A stretch of 64,000 nt of DNA from an uncultured Pseudomonadota bacterium (GTDB lineage: Bacteria; Pseudomonadota; Gammaproteobacteria; Steroidobacterales; Steroidobacteraceae), in the NCBI GenBank assembly GCA_903884105.1, contig CAISDJ010000141.1:21703-85702 (forward strand), written 5' to 3'. The notes under the pieces are model-generated. The model saw nothing but the letters and a program-made list of their open reading frames with translations, was not told the origin of the DNA and made no database searches. Both the position numbers and the translations under genes were made by a program. Shown here piece after piece: positions 62,901 through 64,000 of this stretch (the stretch's first letter is position 1; every line of letters begins with the position of its first letter).

Positions 62901-63431
62901 ATGTTCAGCAGCCCCACCGCGATACTGATCATCCTCACGGGGTCGTGGTTCTTCGCGACGCCCGATGCCACACGCGTGGACAAGAGCACGGTCTCGTTTG
63001 CCTACATGGCGGATACCAAGAACTTCGGCAGGGACGATCGATTCTCGCTCACGCGCGACAAGTCGATGTTCGATGTCGCGGTGCAGTCAGCACCCAGGAA
63101 GCTGCTGGGCATGGGGGGCCTCCGCCTCGGCTTTTCCGGGATGTACGACATGCAGGGCTCGTACCTGCTCGGCCCGGGGATCGGCAAGACCGTGGATGTC
63201 GGCAAGTTCGACGTGACCCTGTCTGTCTACCCTTCCTATGCGTCGATCCGCGGCCTGGACCGGGAAACGGCCAGTGGGCACATGAACTGGAAGACGACGT
63301 TCGACGTTGCGTATCACTCGAGCACTCGAATGAAGGCAGGCCTGGGCCTGATGCACATCAGCAACGGCGGCTACCGGGAGCCGAACACCGGCATCGAGGC
63401 GCTGCGAGTGGCCCTTGAATACGACTTCTAG
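62901..63431 (+). CDS. pagL: PagL-type lipid A 3-O-deacylase
   Basis: The 176-residue product is the size of PagL, with a hydrophobic N-terminal segment and alternating beta strands of an 8-strand barrel. It ends with the signature HISNGGYREPNTGIEALR, giving the catalytic set His152, Ser154 and Glu166. PagL removes the 3-O-acyl chain of lipid A in the outer membrane. The gene begins 7 bp after the dioxygenase stop and closes the S46-2OG-PagL operon. Confidence 0.85.
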   Translation: MFSSPTAILIILTGSWFFATPDATRVDKSTVSFAYMADTKNFGRDDRFSLTRDKSMFDVAVQSAPRKLLGMGGLRLGFSGMYDMQGSYLLGPGIGKTVDVGKFDVTLSVYPSYASIRGLDRETASGHMNWKTTFDVAYHSSTRMKAGLGLMHISNGGYREPNTGIEALRVALEYDF

Positions 63432-63443
63432 TCACCCGGCAAG

Positions 63444-63494
63444 GGACCGGACTTGAAGCACCGGTCCTCGCGGTCCCGATCGACTCAAGTCCGG
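63444..63494. terminator. Bidirectional terminator between pagL and the last cytochrome gene
   Basis: CCGGACTTGA at 63447-63456 pairs with TCAAGTCCGG at 63485-63494, and a competing inner hairpin forms between GGACCGG at 63444-63450 and CCGGTCC at 63461-63467. The two stems are mutually exclusive. They lie between two convergent stops. Confidence 0.55.
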
Positions 63495-63510
63495 CATCGG
63501 TGCCGTAGAT

Positions 63511-63987
63511 TCAGGGCGCGTGGGGGACGAAATCGATCACCGGCGTCTTGACGGGAGTACCGGGGGACACCGCGGTCGGCATCGCGCTTCCCACCACACC
63601 GAGCGAACGCACGAACTGGTAAATCGCCTTCAGGTCAGCGTCGGACATGTCCTTGAGCGCCCAGAACGGCATGGGGGGCAGTCGCGGCAGCTTGGCCTGC
63701 TGCAGCCACTGCTCTTCGGTCAGCTTCGACATCGACAACCGAAGGTTCGCCGCGTAGCTCGTTCCCCACGGCCCGCGATAGCCCACCGGCGACCCCGTCA
63801 GCCATTCGGACGCCGGCGTCGCGCCAAGCTTCTCGCCGTACCCCGGCGTGTGGCAGTCATTGCAGCCCGCGATGCGGATCAGGTATTCGCCGCGCTTGAC
63901 GGCATCGCTCACTGGACTGGCAGCGTGGGTTGCGCAGAACGGTGCCAGCAACACTGCACTGGCGACCACCATGTGGTTGAACTTCAT
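63511..63987 (-). CDS. Secreted cytochrome c (dehydrogenase-subunit-like)
   Basis: The 158-residue product has a signal peptide (NHMVVASAVLLAPFCATHA) and a haem motif CNDCH followed by HTPGY, as in the cytochrome subunits of alcohol and gluconate dehydrogenases. The domain continues with MPFWALKDMSDADLKAIYQFVRSLG, the usual C-terminal helix. GGGAGAG is upstream of the ATG. Its partner dehydrogenase is not in the window. Confidence 0.85.
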   Translation of the reverse strand: MKFNHMVVASAVLLAPFCATHAASPVSDAVKRGEYLIRIAGCNDCHTPGYGEKLGATPASEWLTGSPVGYRGPWGTSYAANLRLSMSKLTEEQWLQQAKLPRLPPMPFWALKDMSDADLKAIYQFVRSLGVVGSAMPTAVSPGTPVKTPVIDFVPHAP

Positions 63988-64000
63988 CGTCTCTCTCCCA

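Noticed and set aside
1..64000. tRNA, rRNA and prophage genes
   Set aside because: None recognised; no integrase, transposase, cloverleaf or phage structural gene was seen.

Overview
The window is a GC-rich (roughly two thirds G+C), densely coded chromosomal segment from a Gram-negative bacterium. Outer-membrane features (a PagL-type lipid A deacylase, lipoproteins, beta-barrel-like proteins), a gammaproteobacterial set of small conserved genes (YceH, YchJ, YegD-like, AtoE, HPPD) and many secreted c-type cytochromes and Acidobacteria/Steroidobacter-style families (DUF1552/DUF1592, secreted VOC and NHL proteins) suggest a Gammaproteobacterium near Steroidobacteraceae. That placement is inference; no rRNA or tRNA gene was seen.

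Layout. 1-2.7 kb: minus-strand genes for a truncated secreted protein, YceH, a dihaem cytochrome c and an SDR whose catalytic residues are missing. 3.0-8.8 kb: a hybrid histidine kinase with two receiver domains, a MetE-C-like methyltransferase, a voltage-gated K+ channel with a C-terminal zinc ribbon and a secreted Cna-B-like protein. 8.9-12.9 kb: a lactate/glycolate-type permease, glycerate 2-kinase and a hydroxypyruvate/glyoxylate reductase, read as a C2/C3 hydroxyacid module. 12.9-19.1 kb: a patatin-like phospholipase diverging from a choice-of-anchor I protein and a PhoX-type protein, with a good Pho box between them, so probably a phosphate-starvation island. 19.2-24.5 kb: a DUF1592-DUF1552-ankyrin operon. 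24.6-28.8 kb: a metallo-beta-lactamase-fold protein with an altered metal motif, a cytochrome c, a secreted VOC protein, then a decaying stretch with an oxidoreductase remnant. 28.2-34.3 kb: GST, dienelactone hydrolase, nitrilase-family amidase, a 235-bp element with long inverted repeats, a lipoprotein amidohydrolase and an Hsp70-like chaperone. 34.3-42.9 kb: HPPD, a DksA-like zinc finger, then a periplasmic redox cluster (cytochrome c, PQQ dehydrogenase, an FMN hydroxyacid dehydrogenase carrying a haem-c motif), YchJ, a pentahaem cytochrome and a divergent cytochrome/barrel fusion lipoprotein. 42.9-51.3 kb: NHL propeller, MBL hydrolase, small lipoprotein, SbmA/YddA-type ABC exporter, sirtuin, amidohydrolase and alpha/beta hydrolase. 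51.4-54.4 kb: TlpA-DUF4266-DUF3570-ApbE operon. 54.4-57.8 kb: a frameshifted SnoaL-like pseudogene, an AAHS-type MFS transporter and a fatty acid desaturase. 58.0-64.0 kb: cytochrome c, AtoE, an S46 peptidase/2OG dioxygenase/PagL operon and another cytochrome c.

How the genes work together: about fifteen CxxCH haem sites over nine proteins, plus PQQ, FMN and ApbE functions, point to a cell envelope built around periplasmic oxidation of small organic acids, alcohols and aromatic compounds. The most interesting items are the haem-c-bearing FMN dehydrogenase beside a PQQ dehydrogenase, the ApbE operon in which the DUF3570 barrel carries an ApbE-like acceptor motif, the cytochrome/barrel fusion, the inverted-repeat element at 31.4-31.6 kb, and two pseudogenes. 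All functions are from reading the sequence and family knowledge; no database search was run.
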